The notes under the pieces are model-generated. The model saw nothing but the letters and a program-made list of their open reading frames with translations. It did not search any database and had not been told where the DNA came from. From Chelydra serpentina (Eukaryota; Chordata; Testudines; Chelydridae): a stretch of 64,000 nt of DNA. Shown here one piece after another: positions 39,394-50,561 of the stretch; position 1 is the stretch's first letter, and every line of letters starts with the position of its first letter. Made by a program: the position numbers and the translations under genes. Location: the NCBI GenBank assembly GCA_037349315.1, contig JBAIAC010000048.1, positions 43,526,501 to 43,590,500 on the forward strand, read 5' to 3'.

Positions 39394-40744
39394 GTAATAT
39401 TAAGTTCCTCATATCAGTTTGGGGAAAGGGACAGAAAATTCTCACTCTTAGCTCTGAAAATAATTAAGCCATCTGCTGAGGAAACAAAGTATTCTGCAGA
39501 ATTAATCCCACAGTAGGCAGGAGGCCTGCTTAGTCCACCTGAGATCAATTCAGTGTATTGTGCCAAAAGGAAGTGGTGGTGAGCAAATTCCACAGTTTTG
39601 TGGAGCTAATTGGAAAACGCCCATAAAAATGTTCCATTCTTTTGGATGATAAGGTACAATAGGGGATAAACATCATAAATGGCAGTGCTAAAGTAAACCA
39701 GATGAGTGTATTGAATCTTGTCATGTATACAGTCATAGTAACCACCAGTGTTGTCTGAATGCAATTAAAAATAAACAGCCTATCAGCCATTTTAATCATT
39801 GGTTGGGTCAGCATCAGTGTAATTTTATAGACTGCTCTTTTCAAAGTGGCCTTGATTATATCATTCTTGATACTCTATTGTGGTTTGATGCATTTGTTTA
39901 GTCATCTCTAGACAAAGAGCTGCTAAATCAAATATAAGGACACTTATTAATCATGACCCCTGGGGAGAAACAAACTTTTTCTAAGAAGGCACAGTGGATT
40001 AAATAAACCTACTGTCCATTTGCAAGCATCTGGCAAAACCCTTATTAATTAAAGACGTATTTGTAAACTTACTAATTTAGACCTACAAAGATGAAGAATT
40101 AGATACAAAAAAGAGAATACAGTCAGTGACAATAATGTTTCCTTTTCTTTTGGACTTTTCCATACATTTCTGATTGAGTGTCGTCGTTTTGTTGTAATTC
40201 TGCTGCACTTTACATAATGAGCCAGGTTCTGCTTTCAGTTACACTGATGTGAATTCAAAATAATGCCACTGAACTCAATGGCTTATTTTGTATATTCTGT
40301 GTAATGAAGCTACAAACACATTTCTGTAGATATTGATGTTCTAGAGCATCTAATTCAGATGGTTACAAACAAAAACAAGTCTGAAATTTGGCTTTCAAAA
40401 CTCAGAACAGATTGTTTTTTAAACAGCAAACCGATTTCATAAATGAACAAAATGTGCAGGTAGGTGGTGAGCTGAGACCGCTGCTTGTCGTACTTGCCTA
40501 CTTTACTGTTATCTTGTCCTTCCCTTTTCCCTGTTTCTTCCTCGTCCACCCATTGTATTTTGTCATAATCCAGGATGAGCTCTTTGTGGTCTTTTTTACT
40601 GTGAATCTGTTCTGAACCATGCATGATGGGGTCCTGGCCCTGGATTGATGGCCCTAAGTGCTCCTGCAGTGCAGATAATAAATAGTAAGAAATCACTGCA
40701 ACAACAGGATCTTTTTTTTAAAAAATAAATGGAGATATGCCAAT
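39394..40744. other. Intron with one weak short repeat
   Basis: A CACTGATGTGAATTCAAAAT / GCCACTGAACTCAATGGC unit near 40222-40290 resembles the short palindromic family. The rest holds nothing recognised. Confidence 0.4.
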
Positions 40745-40919
40745 CTCCTAGAACGACCTTGAAAGGTCATCAAGTCCAGTCCCCTGCCTTCACTAGCAGG
40801 ACCAAGTACTGTCCCCTGACAGATTTTTGCCACAGATCCCTAAATGGCCCCTTCAGGGATTGAACTCACTATCCTGGATTTAGCAGGCTAATGCTCAAAC
40901 CACTGAGCTATCCCTCCCT
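40745..40919 (-). mobile_element. tRNA-derived SINE with CR1-like tail
   Basis: On the minus strand GGATAGCTCAGTGGTTTGAG and GGATAGTGAGTTCAATCC are the A and B boxes, and GACTTGATGACCTTTCAAGG is the CR1-type tail. Same family as 14543-14728, with more substitutions and without the terminal TTCTATGA repeats. Confidence 0.85.
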
Positions 40920-42171
40920 TACTTTAGAGGCCAAATTCTCTGCTTGTGTAAATGTGTGCAGTTCCAATGACATCAAGCATCACACTCTGCTGGAGGTCAT
41001 CATTTTCAATGTCCGTCCTGGGTTGAGGCTTGGCATAACACTGATGGGTTCCAGATGAAGATTCACTTTCTTTGCAGAACCCCAGCTCCACCTTCCTTAA
41101 ACATGATCTTCTAGGCCATCTGCATTACACCTATGCCTCACATTGGCATGATGCCTCACACTATAATTGTTGGACTATCTGGTGCACAATGGAGTTTGGA
41201 ATACTCCAAATCCCAGAACATATGAAACTGGACGGCCCCAAATTCAACCACACACCAGCAAGAGTATTCAAGAGTTCAAATGCAAGGCATCCTGGCAGGG
41301 GCCAGCACAAGGCAGATGTGCAAGGGACCCAAGCTCACCTTTAAGGTAGGGAGAGTGGTGCTTTGAGAAATAGATATTACTGCATGGTGGTGTACTGTTG
41401 ACTGCAGAAATGATGCAAGACATCTCTAGAGAAACTGTCCACCATGGATAGTGAAGTCCTCCTTCCAGGGAAAATCTTATTGTGGTATTGCTAAAAGCCT
41501 GTCTTAATTAGACCAAATTAACCTACTTGTAATTGTCCTAGAAGTTTCTCCAAACTCACAGGAAACCTATCAATTTGATTTTGCAACTTGTTAGCCAATT
41601 ATGTACCAAAAGGTTTAGAAGAGCCCATTAAGGGCCAGGACACACTACTATTGTGATTCTGAATATGCTTGTAGCTAATTGTGTTTAAACAAGAGAGAGT
41701 ATTTTGTGTATTCCTTGGTTTGAAAAATTCTGAATTTTATCCGCCAGAGGATAATTACCCTGACTGACCTTCCTCACTGCTGTCACCAGAACAATGATAG
41801 TTTGTCTTACCTGAGCAATTGAGCCATTGTAAATGTTTGAAAATGGGATTTTAAGAGAGCTTGCTTGATCAAAAAGTGTTTGTTGCTTAAAACAAATGTA
41901 CTTGGAAGGCTGCATAATTACACATTGTGTGTTACTGTTATTTCATGAATATGTTTATGTAAAATTTAGCTACTGATTGGTGAAAAGTCATTTCCATGTC
42001 TTTTAGGAGCTGACACTTGCCTAACAACAATTTTGCACGTGCCAAAGTCAAAAGTGAATTCTGTTTCTATAATAGTCCTTTAAACCTTTGACTGAATTTT
42101 TTTACAGCAATCAATATTAAGAAGTCAAGTGAAGGAAAGGGACAACAGTACATAGTGAGTGGCATCTAAGG
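40920..42171. other. Intron, nothing assigned
   Basis: Open frame 41072-41344 (+) has no motif; AATACTCCAAATCCCAGAAC may mark an old DNA transposon. No exon recognised. Confidence 0.4.
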
Positions 42172-42464
42172 GCTTGTCTTCGCTACCGGGATAAGTCAAC
42201 CTAAGTTAACGCTACTCCAGCTGCGTGAATAACATAGCTGGAGTCGACATAGCTTAGGTTGATTTACCCTGGTATCTTGACTGTGCTGCATTGACGGGAG
42301 ACGTTCTCCAGTCGACTTGCCTTACTCTTCTTGGGGAGCTGGAGTACTGGATTGGAGAGCGCTCTGATGTCAATTTAGCAGGTCTTCACTAGACCCACTA
42401 AATCGACACCCGCTGCATCGATTGCCTCAGCATCGATCTCCCTGGTAATGAAGACAAGCCCTGA
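42172..42464. mobile_element. Hairpin-bearing MITE (GGGCTTGTCTTC family), copy 2
   Basis: Ends are AGGGCTTGTCTTCGCTACCG and, on the minus strand, AGGGCTTGTCTTCATTACCA. It has the same hairpin as copy 1 in altered form, CTCCAGCTGCG-TGAATAAC-ATAGCTGGAG. The right part contains CATCGATTGCC and TCGATCTCC. Non-coding. Confidence 0.85.
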
Positions 42465-42745
42465 GAGATAGCAACCTGAGTTCTCCATCACACTAAGGCC
42501 CTTTACACCACTCTGAAAAGAAGCCCTAAGTGAGGGTAACTATAACCAACCTCCATTTGAAGGCCCATTTACACTGCTAGAGCAATGTTATTCTGGAGAA
42601 AAGAGACTACTGTGGCATATCAGATGCCATTGTGTGATAGCTGGTGGCAATGCTGTTTTTTCTGTGGTGGCCACTATATTTTAGAGAGAATGTTTGTATG
42701 GAAGTGAAGTGTTTGGAATAAGGCTGTAGTGATTACTGACACTTT

Positions 42746-42833
42746 ACAACCACTTTGAGCAGGGGGTTGGACTAGATGAACTACCGAGGTCTCGTCCAAC
42801 CTCAATCTTCTATGATTCTATGATTTTATGAAA
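42746..42833 (+). mobile_element. CR1 3' tail fragment
   Basis: TTTGAGCAGGGGGTTGGACT, AGATGAAC and TTCTATGATTCTATGATTTT are the terminal ~85 bases of CR1. It could also be the tail of a SINE whose head is lost. Confidence 0.8.
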
Positions 42834-43119
42834 ATGAGAGATGTTTGTAATTAGGTTATCCTAGGATCAAATATTACTAATATATCAGTACCAATATACT
42901 CTCTTCTAGTAAAGAGAGCTAGAGTGATTTATCAAGGAAGAAAGCCACTCTAAAGAAAAAAAGAGTAAGTGCATTCAAAAGAAATCAGACCTATTTAAAA
43001 CCAGGCAATGAATCATGTTACTCATATTCAATACAGCTGTTAAATCTTTACCATTAAACCAGAGATGTAGCACTGTATATTAAGTCTTTTAGTGAATTAT
43101 GTCCATGTAAGGTGCTGCT

Positions 43120-43901
43120 TGTCTCCAGCCCATGAAGGACCCACTGCCACACCCAAAGTTTCTTTTCCAGGCAGTTTTATGTTCCAAACACAGGCAAAAA
43201 CCTCATATAAACAGTTCCTCAGCCCACCCAGAGGACTTTCCCCTTTGTCCCTTTCAGTCCCTCCTGATTCAGGACCTACTTCAGGATTTCTTCCAGGCTA
43301 TTTTATCTGAGCACCACTTCCCAGGGCTTTCTCCTGGAGGTCTTTTCCCCCAGCAGGTTCCTACTGCCCCCCCTCGCAGGGGATGCTGGCAGCCCCTCAC
43401 AGGCAGGGCGGGTGCAAGGATATTTTGCGCTCTAGGCAAAACCTGTGCCCCCTCTCCCCAACCCCTCCCCCCGGCTGCGCGTGACGAGAAAAATGACGTC
43501 ATTGCCACTTTGTACCGTAGTGTGAAGCAGTACGCTTGTGGCCGCACTGCAGAGCTGGCGTAGGCTATAGCTGTAATGTACGAGAGACTGACAAGTTAAA
43601 ATGCAAGTTCAATGACATTTCTCTTTTCTTTTTTCATTCGTTTTCCAGCAATAGTGTAAAAAAAAATGGGGGCACTGCTTTTTGGCGCCCCGAAATCTTG
43701 GCGCCCTAGGCGGCTGCCTAGTTCGCCTAGTGGTTACACCGGCCCTGCTCACAGGGCACTCCCTGCTCCCCAGCTAACACCCTGGCTCTTTATAACCCCC
43801 ACTTCTGCCCCATCCTCTTAACTGGCCAAACTGGGAGCACCTGTTCTGGCATAAGGGAGCTGGATCTACTTCATATAAAAGGGGCCAGTCACCCTGTGAC
43901 A
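43120..43901 (-). mobile_element. LTR-like element, split by a hAT MITE
   Basis: Without the insert at 43404-43747 the segment is about 430 bp. On the minus strand it starts TGTCACAGGGTGACTGG, has a TATA-like TTTTATATGAAG and a second TTATAAAG, and ends GCTGGAGACA. CT-rich on the + strand like other reptile LTRs. No flanking duplication found, so class and ends are provisional. Confidence 0.5.
43404..43747. mobile_element. hAT-type MITE inside an LTR, exact 8-bp target duplication
   Basis: 344 bp; the left end is CAGGGCGGGTGCAAGGATAT and the right end on the minus strand is CAGGGCCGGTGTAACCACTA. Flanked by CTCACAGG at 43396-43403 and 43748-43755. Near the ends it has GCGCTCTAGGCAAA and GCGCCCTAGGCGGCTG. 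Non-coding apart from chance frames. Confidence 0.88.
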
Positions 43902-44283
43902 GTTCAATAACCTTCAAGTTTCCCCTGCTTCCATGAAGAACAACGTACAGGTAACATAACTTGGAGCTATTGTTAATTCTAGTACTAGCAAAACCCTTTC
44001 AAAAGAACAATGACTTTCATAGATAGAAATCACTATTTCAAATCTTTTTTAGAACACAGTGGCTCTTTTAGAGATGAATTTGCATTCAGATCTGAACATC
44101 CCCAATGTGTTCAGGTCCACCTCTACTAATTTCTTTCATTTGCAACAGAGCTAGAACCAAGGAGGTGGCTGAATAGCAAAACTGGCTTTAGGAGGGATTA
44201 AGGAATAAATTTGTAAAATATGTATGTGTTAATAATATATACATCTGTTATCAGACCCTTGGCCTATGTGTGTGTGTACCTAC
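43902..44283. other. Intron, nothing assigned
   Basis: No exon or repeat recognised. Confidence 0.45.
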
Positions 44284-44287
44284 CTAT

Positions 44288-44884
44288 TGTGACAAAGTTC
44301 CTCCTCTACCTCTGTGGGTCCTGCGCTTATTGACAGATTTTTGTTTGCCTCAGAGATCTTCCCCTCTGGTAGAACCCACAGTCCAGATCAACTCCTCCTG
44401 TGACAGGAGTTGGGATGTTTGGGGGGAACCCAGACCCGGCCTCTACTCCGGGTTCCAGCCCAGGGCCCTGTAGACTGCAGCTGTTTAGAGTACCTTCTGG
44501 AACAACTATACGACAGCGACAACTCCCTGGGCTACTTCCCCATGGACTCCTCCCAACACCTTCTTTATCCTCACCACAGGATCTTCCAGCAGTATGCCCT
44601 CTCACTCTCTCAGCTCCTAGTGCCTCTTGCTCCCAGCTCCTGACATGCACCCCTCACTGACTCACTGGGAGGCTTTTGACTAGTTTCAGCCAGCCCCTGA
44701 TTGGCTGCAGGTGTCTCAATCAACCTCCCTGCCTTCTGGAAAGTTCTTAATTGGCCCCAGGTGTCTTGATTAACCTGGAGCAACTGCCATTTGGTTAACA
44801 AGGTATCAGGGATTTGTTTAGCCTGGGGCTAACATACTGGTTCCTCACGACTTTTCTATAGCCATCTGGCCTTGCCCCATCACA
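44288..44884. mobile_element. Solo LTR, 4-bp target duplication, next to MALRD1 exon 4
   Basis: 597 bp running TGTGACAAAGTTCCTCCTCT to TTGCCCCATCACA, flanked by CTAT at 44284-44287 and 44885-44888. Four-base duplications and TG...CA ends fit a Ty3/Gypsy LTR. No internal region is present, so it is the product of LTR-LTR recombination. The duplication ends 71 bp before the exon at 44960. The frames at 44270-44660 are chance frames inside the LTR. Confidence 0.75.
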
Positions 44885-44958
44885 CTATCTACTTATCTAT
44901 CATGGCTTATGCTATTAAGTATGAAGTAGTATTCAAAGAACATTTTCATTCATTTTAA

Positions 44959-45944
<986 letters not shown>

Positions 45945-46312
45945 GAAGGTCGGAAAGATGGCCATGTTGACTTGGAATCTGGAAGGCAGCAGGCGTGTGT
46001 TCTATTACTGATTCATTCTGGAACCACCTTCCTGTTTGACCTTGGACAAGTCACTTAGGGCCAAATATATTTGGGTTCCTAACTTCCCTTGAAATCAATA
46101 TGCCTTTGAGGATCTGGGCCTTCATGTCTTGGTTCCAGATCCGTAGAATAGGAATTATACTACTTCCTTTTTCCACCTTTTTTCTGTCTTGTTTAGACTG
46201 TTAGCTCTTCAGGGCAGGGGACTGCCTCTTACTATATTTATTCACAATGTATAGGCATTGGGCCTTTGATTTCAATTGGGGCTTCTAGGCACTACCAATA
46301 AATAAATAATAA
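45945..46312 (+). mobile_element. MIR-like CORE-SINE with nested insertion
   Basis: TGACCTTGGACAAGTCACTTA of the core is followed, after a 63-bp insert, by the 3' part with TGTTAGCTCTTCAGGGCAGG, GGGCTTCTAGGCACTACC and an AATAAATAATAATAAT end. Same family as 38375-38735 in the other orientation. Confidence 0.75.
46058..46120. repeat. Short GGGCC-ended insert in MIR
   Basis: Starts GGGCCAAATATATTTGGGTT and ends GAGGATCTGGGCC, with CTTGAAATCAATATGCC inside. The left flank is CACTTA and the right flank TTCATG, so it lies at the TTAA of the MIR core, the same place as in the copy at 38558. Confidence 0.6.
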
Positions 46313-46861
46313 TAATCCCCCAGTATACTATGTAATATCCAATCAGTAGAAGCAGCAAATAATTAAAAATCAGTGCATTAAACTGAGCATTTATACCATG
46401 CATTAAACAAAAACATTTCTCAAAGCTGTACAGTCTCCAGGGATACTAGTTTCAGATATTTAGCTTGAACTTCTAAGGGTATGTCTACATTACGAGACTA
46501 GTTCGATTTTTCTTAAACCAAACTTGTGAAACCGATATTGCAAAGTCGATCGTGCGAATCCACACCAAGGACATTAAATCGAATTTGTGAGTCCACAGTA
46601 ACAGGGCAAGCATTGACATTGCAAGCGGTGCACTGTGGGTAGCTATCCCCCAGTTCCCGCAGTCCCCGTTGCCCACTGAAATTCTGGGTGTAGCCCCCAG
46701 TGCCTTCCGGGGCCAAAAATGTGTCAAGGGTGGTTATAGGTAAATGTTGTCATTCGACCCACACTCCCGCCCTCCCTCAGTGAAAGTGCCGGCAGGCAAT
46801 TCATTCGCGCTCTTTTCTGGTGAATTGTGATCGACAGCTCGGACACCACAGGACAGCGAGC

Positions 46862-48138
46862 ATGGAGCCCTCCGCGATTATCGCTGCTGTTCTGTCCGTT
46901 GTCAACACCTCGCGCCTTATCGTCCACCTTTTCCAGAGGCAGATGCAGAGAAATCGGGCGAGGAGGTAACGGAAGCTCCATGAGGACATGAACTCTGAGA
47001 GGGGCAGAGACCTCTCGCAAAGCACGGGACCCCGGCCCGTAGACATCATGGTGGCAATGGGGCACGTTGATTCTGTGGAACGGCGATTCTGGGCAAGGGA
47101 AACAAGCACTGACTGGTGGGACCGCATAGTGCTGCAGGTCTGGGATGAATCCCAGTGGCTGAGAAACTTTCGGATGCGTAAGGGCACTTTCCTGGAACTT
47201 TGTGAGTTGCTGTCCCCTGCCCTGAAGCGCAAAGACACCCGAATGAGAGTTGCCCTGACTATCCAGAAGCGAGTGGCCATAGCCCTGTGGAAGCTTGCAA
47301 CGCCTGACAGCTACCGGTCAGTCGCGAATCAATTTGGAGTGGGCAAGTCTACCGTGGGGGTTGCTGTGATGCAGGTAGCCCATGCAATCGTTGACCTGCT
47401 GCTCTCAAAGGTAGTGAACCTTGGAGACGTGCAGGTGAGCATAGATGGCTTTTCTGCTATGGGATTCCCAAACTGCGGCGGGACTATTGATGGGACACAC
47501 ATCCCTATCCTGGGACCGGCCCACCAGGGCAGCCAGTACATTAACCGAAAGGGCTATTTTTCTATGGTGCTGCAAGCACTAGTGGACCATAAAGGACGTT
47601 TTACCAACATCAACGTCGGATGGCCGGGCAAGGTTCACGTGTTTTCAAAAACTCTGGTCTGTTTAGACGGCTGCAGGAGGGTGTTTACTTCCCGGACCGC
47701 AAAATAAGTGTTGGGGATGTGGAGATGCCTATAGTGATCCTCGGGGACCCAGCCTACCCGCTAATGCCCTGGCTCATGAAGCCATACACAGGAGCCCGGG
47801 ACACTGAAAAGGAGCTCTTCAGTTACCGGCTGAGCAAGTGCAGAATGGTGGTGGAGTGTGCTTTTGGCCGTCTGAAAGGGAGATGGAGAAGCTTACTTAC
47901 TCGCTCTGATCTCAGCCAAACAAATATCCCCATTGTGATTGCAGTGTGCTGTGTGCTCCACAATCTCTGTGAGAGCAAGGGGGAGACGTTTATGGCGGGG
48001 TGGGAGGTTGAGGCAAATCGCCTGGCTGCTGATTACGCACAGCCGGACACGCGGGCGATTAGAACATCACAGCGGGACGCACTGCACATCCGGGAAGCTT
48101 TGAAAGCTAGCTTCCAGAGCGAGCGGGGTAACCAGTGA
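46862..48138 (+). pseudogene. Harbinger transposase, disabled by stop and frameshift
   Basis: The family transposase cuts and joins the element ends. The ATG at 46862 opens a frame that meets TAA at 46967-46969 (codon 36), then continues from 46988 to 47707. The N-terminal part has a helix-turn-helix-like stretch (SVANQFGVGKSTVGVAVMQV). The first catalytic Asp is in CGGTIDGTHIPI. At about 47636-47642 the frame shifts, and the H-D-A-R segment that normally holds the second Asp is reduced to HV, so that residue is lost. The rest (from 47641, overlapping frame, to the TGA at 48136) has LGDPAYPLMPWLMKPY and the third acidic residue in VVECAFGRLKGRW. A polyA signal AATAAA is at 48259. Convergent with the Myb/SANT-like gene. 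Confidence 0.88.
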
Positions 48139-48910
48139 CTGTTACGCTTGTTTAAACAGAAGCTGAACCTGCCCACATTTCTTTACCCAGTTTCTGTTGC
48201 CTATCCTCTCCAATTACCAACCCCCTTCCCCCCCCTTCATTCAACGCTTTAAAAGTATAATAAAGGAAACATTGTTTATTAAAACCGTCTTTATTAATGA
48301 TTTCTCGGTTAAGGGTTTAACCTGGGACACATACTGCGGTTGGGGAGCGGGTGGAGTGTTGGAAAGGACGCTTCTAAACTCAGGGAATGACAGGCTCCTG
48401 CTCCCAGAGCAGTCCGCAGTGCTGGACTGCTTGTTTCAAGGGAGCCTGCAACCCCTCCTATTTGCAACTGTGTGTGGTGGGGCCTGTGTGACTTTTTGGC
48501 CGTGGATTGCGGCCACAGATCCCCTGCTGCATGGATCTGTCATGCAGGATATTGCCGGCCGCAAAAGATCTGCAGCCACCCTCCCCCACCAGAAAGTCAC
48601 AGAGCCCCCCCCCCCCACATAGAGAACATGAAAACCCCCTCCCAGAATGACAAGTGTGCCTAGTGAATGCAATGTGAGTGTGACTTTCTGTTGAACCTTT
48701 CCCACTGTCTGTACCCTGGTTCAGGCACCTGTCGTCTCAAATTACAAAACCCCTTACCGCCTCCCCCAAAACCAAACCATCCTGTGAAAGAAAGTCAGGG
48801 AAACAGCACTGTACAGAACAAACTTTTTTATTAAGGGGAGCATAGTTTTGAGATGAAACCTGGGCAGGGAACTGTTGTGGGGTGCGGTTCGAGGGAAGGA
48901 AAGGACCCAT
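48139..48910. other. Harbinger centre: 3' ends and a degenerate duplicate
   Basis: Holds the transposase polyA signal (48259), and a segment 48291-48430 that resembles 48828-48970, the 3' end of the Myb gene, in order and words (AACCTGGG, GGAAAGGAC, GGGAATGA, CTGCTCCCAGAGCAGTCC). An imperfect inverted repeat spans 48486-48604 (GTGTGACTTTTTGG ... CCAGAAAGTCACAG). Confidence 0.6.
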
Positions 48911-49392
48911 CTAAAGTTTTGGGAATGAGAGCCTTCTGCTACTGGAGCAGTCCACAGAGGTGGAGTGATTATTTCCACGGCCCCTGCCTCCCCTCGTTCT
49001 AGTGACTTTGGGTGAGGGGGGGATTGGACTTTGTGGCGGGGGATGGCGGTTGGAAATAACATACAAAGGGGCTCTTTCCTCCTGTCTCCTGTCCTGGAGA
49101 ATGTCTACCAGGCGCCGGAGCATGTCAGTTTGCTCCCTCATTAGTCCCAGCAGCGTTTGAGTCGCCTGCTGGTCTTCCTGCCGCCACCTGTCCTCGTGAG
49201 CTTCAGCCCTCTGCTCCCATTCGCTGACTGCTCGCTCGGACCTTGAGACGTCCTCTCTTCGCTGTGCCGCCTCCTTTCGGGAACAGACCATCAATTCTGA
49301 GAACATGTCATCCCGGGTTCTCTTTTTGCGCTGCCTGATCAGCGCAAGCCTCTGGGAGGGTGATCCACGGGTAGGGCGGGAGACACTCGCAG
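48911..49392 (-). CDS. Harbinger Myb/SANT-like protein, exon 2 (C-terminal part)
   Basis: Begins after a strong acceptor (TTTCTCCCATCCCACAG on the minus strand) in phase 1, matching the exon at 50562-51138. It encodes about 160 residues with SQRLALIRQRKKRTRDDMFS, a charged region likely to form a coiled coil (RREDVSRSERAVSEWEQRAE to about TDMLRRLVDILQDRRQEE), and a Gly/Arg/Pro tail, ending at 48911. The segment is typical of the second exon of Harbinger DNA-binding proteins, which bring the transposase to DNA and the nucleus. A polyA signal (TTTATT on +) lies at 48827-48832. Intact in this copy, but the upstream exon has a stop. Confidence 0.72.
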
Positions 49393-49732
49393 CTGTGGGA
49401 TGGGAGAAAGGGAGTGAATTCCTCAAAAAGATACTTTTTCCCGAACAATGCCTATACTCTTTCCCTGTGAATAAGACCATGCACAGTACCTATCACATGT
49501 GCACTTACTACAAGGTCGAATATTATGTCTTTATACTGAGTGCCTGCGGTCCTGGTGTACAGATCCCACAAGCGGTGCTGGACACTGGAAATCGGCTCTC
49601 TGGAGACCATGGTGTAAGCCGTTGCCTTTGGACTGCTGAGAGCTTACTTCACAGCAGTGCTCTACTCCCATGTTTCAAGCACAGTTCCTAGCGGTGGCCA
49701 GTTCCTGCTGCTGCCAAAACCGCTCATCTACA

Positions 49733-50040
49733 ACGGCTCGCCTACCCTTTCCCCCCCTCCGCGTGGCCGGTCCCGGGAACTGTACGTGCCCGCGAACCGC
49801 TCTGTTTGAACGGCTCGCCTACCCTTTCCCCCCCTCCGCGTGGCCTGCCCCGGGAACTGTACGTGCCCGCGAACCGCTCTGTTTGAACGGCTCGCCTACC
49901 CTTTCCCCCCCTCCGCGTGGCCAGCCCCGGGAACTGAACGTGCCCGCGAACCGCTCTGTTTGAACGGCTCGCCTACCCTTTCCCCCCCTCCGCGTGGCCG
50001 GTCCCGGGAACTCTCCCTGCCTGCGCACCGCTAAGTTTCA
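49733..50040. repeat. Four tandem copies of a 77-bp GC-rich unit
   Basis: Copies start at 49733, 49810, 49887 and 49964, each with ACGGCTCGCCTACCCTTTCC, CCTCCGCGTGGCC and GGGAACT. The first three are nearly identical; the fourth has changes in its last 30 bases. It lies in the Myb/SANT intron, upstream of the 111-codon frame. 77 is not a multiple of three, so the open frames through it on both strands are not coding. Confidence 0.92.
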
Positions 50041-50159
50041 ATGGTTATCCTCCCAGCTCCCGCCCCCCCACGTGGATGGAAACCACCAGGTGTCGTTCTT
50101 TAAAGGAAAAATGAAGAAGTCATTATACTAAAAAAACCACTCATTCAAACCAGGGCACC

Positions 50160-50495
50160 ATGACTGATATCACTCTGATGAGGATTACGGAGACAGAGAA
50201 AGACCGCATGCTGCGTGAATGCCAGCAAACCCCGGGGCCGTATGCAGCCATGCTATGCAAGGCAATGATACCAGAGTACCTGCAGCTTGCATGGCACGGG
50301 AAAGTATCCTACCATGGAGGAGACAATAAGGCCGCTCTCCCTGGGAACCTGATGCAAAAGCTTTCACTGTACCTCCAGGAGAGCTTCGCGAAGATCTCCG
50401 ATGGGGATTTCTCCTCTATCCCCATACATATTGACAGACTTTTCGAGCAGTTGCACTGGAAACGACTCAAAACTAAAGTGCCTATGGCCAATTAA
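50160..50495 (+). CDS. Extra Harbinger open frame, 111 residues, unknown function
   Basis: I do not recognise this family. The ATG has a good context (CACCATGA). The product starts MTDITLMRITETEKDRMLRE, has a central GKVSYHGGDNKAALPGNLMQ segment, and ends FEQLHWKRLKTKVPMAN. Composition is that of a soluble, mostly helical protein with no signal peptide or membrane segment. It lies on the + strand inside the intron of the minus-strand Myb/SANT gene, about 2 kb after the transposase. A polyA signal AATAAA is at 50540-50545, just before the Myb exon's donor, so its transcript would overlap exon 1 in antisense. It is unbroken while both family genes are broken. It could be a separate gene or a captured host exon. 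Confidence 0.5.
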   Translation: MTDITLMRITETEKDRMLRECQQTPGPYAAMLCKAMIPEYLQLAWHGKVSYHGGDNKAALPGNLMQKLSLYLQESFAKISDGDFSSIPIHIDRLFEQLHWKRLKTKVPMAN

Positions 50496-50561
50496 GCAAT
50501 ACAAACACATTGCTAACACACCATGCCTATTGTATTCCAAATAAATGTTTAAAACACTGAC

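Noticed and set aside
49670..50034. Pro/Arg-rich frames in the 77-bp array as coding
   Set aside because: Unit length is not a multiple of three, frames exist on both strands, and they lie in the Myb/SANT intron.
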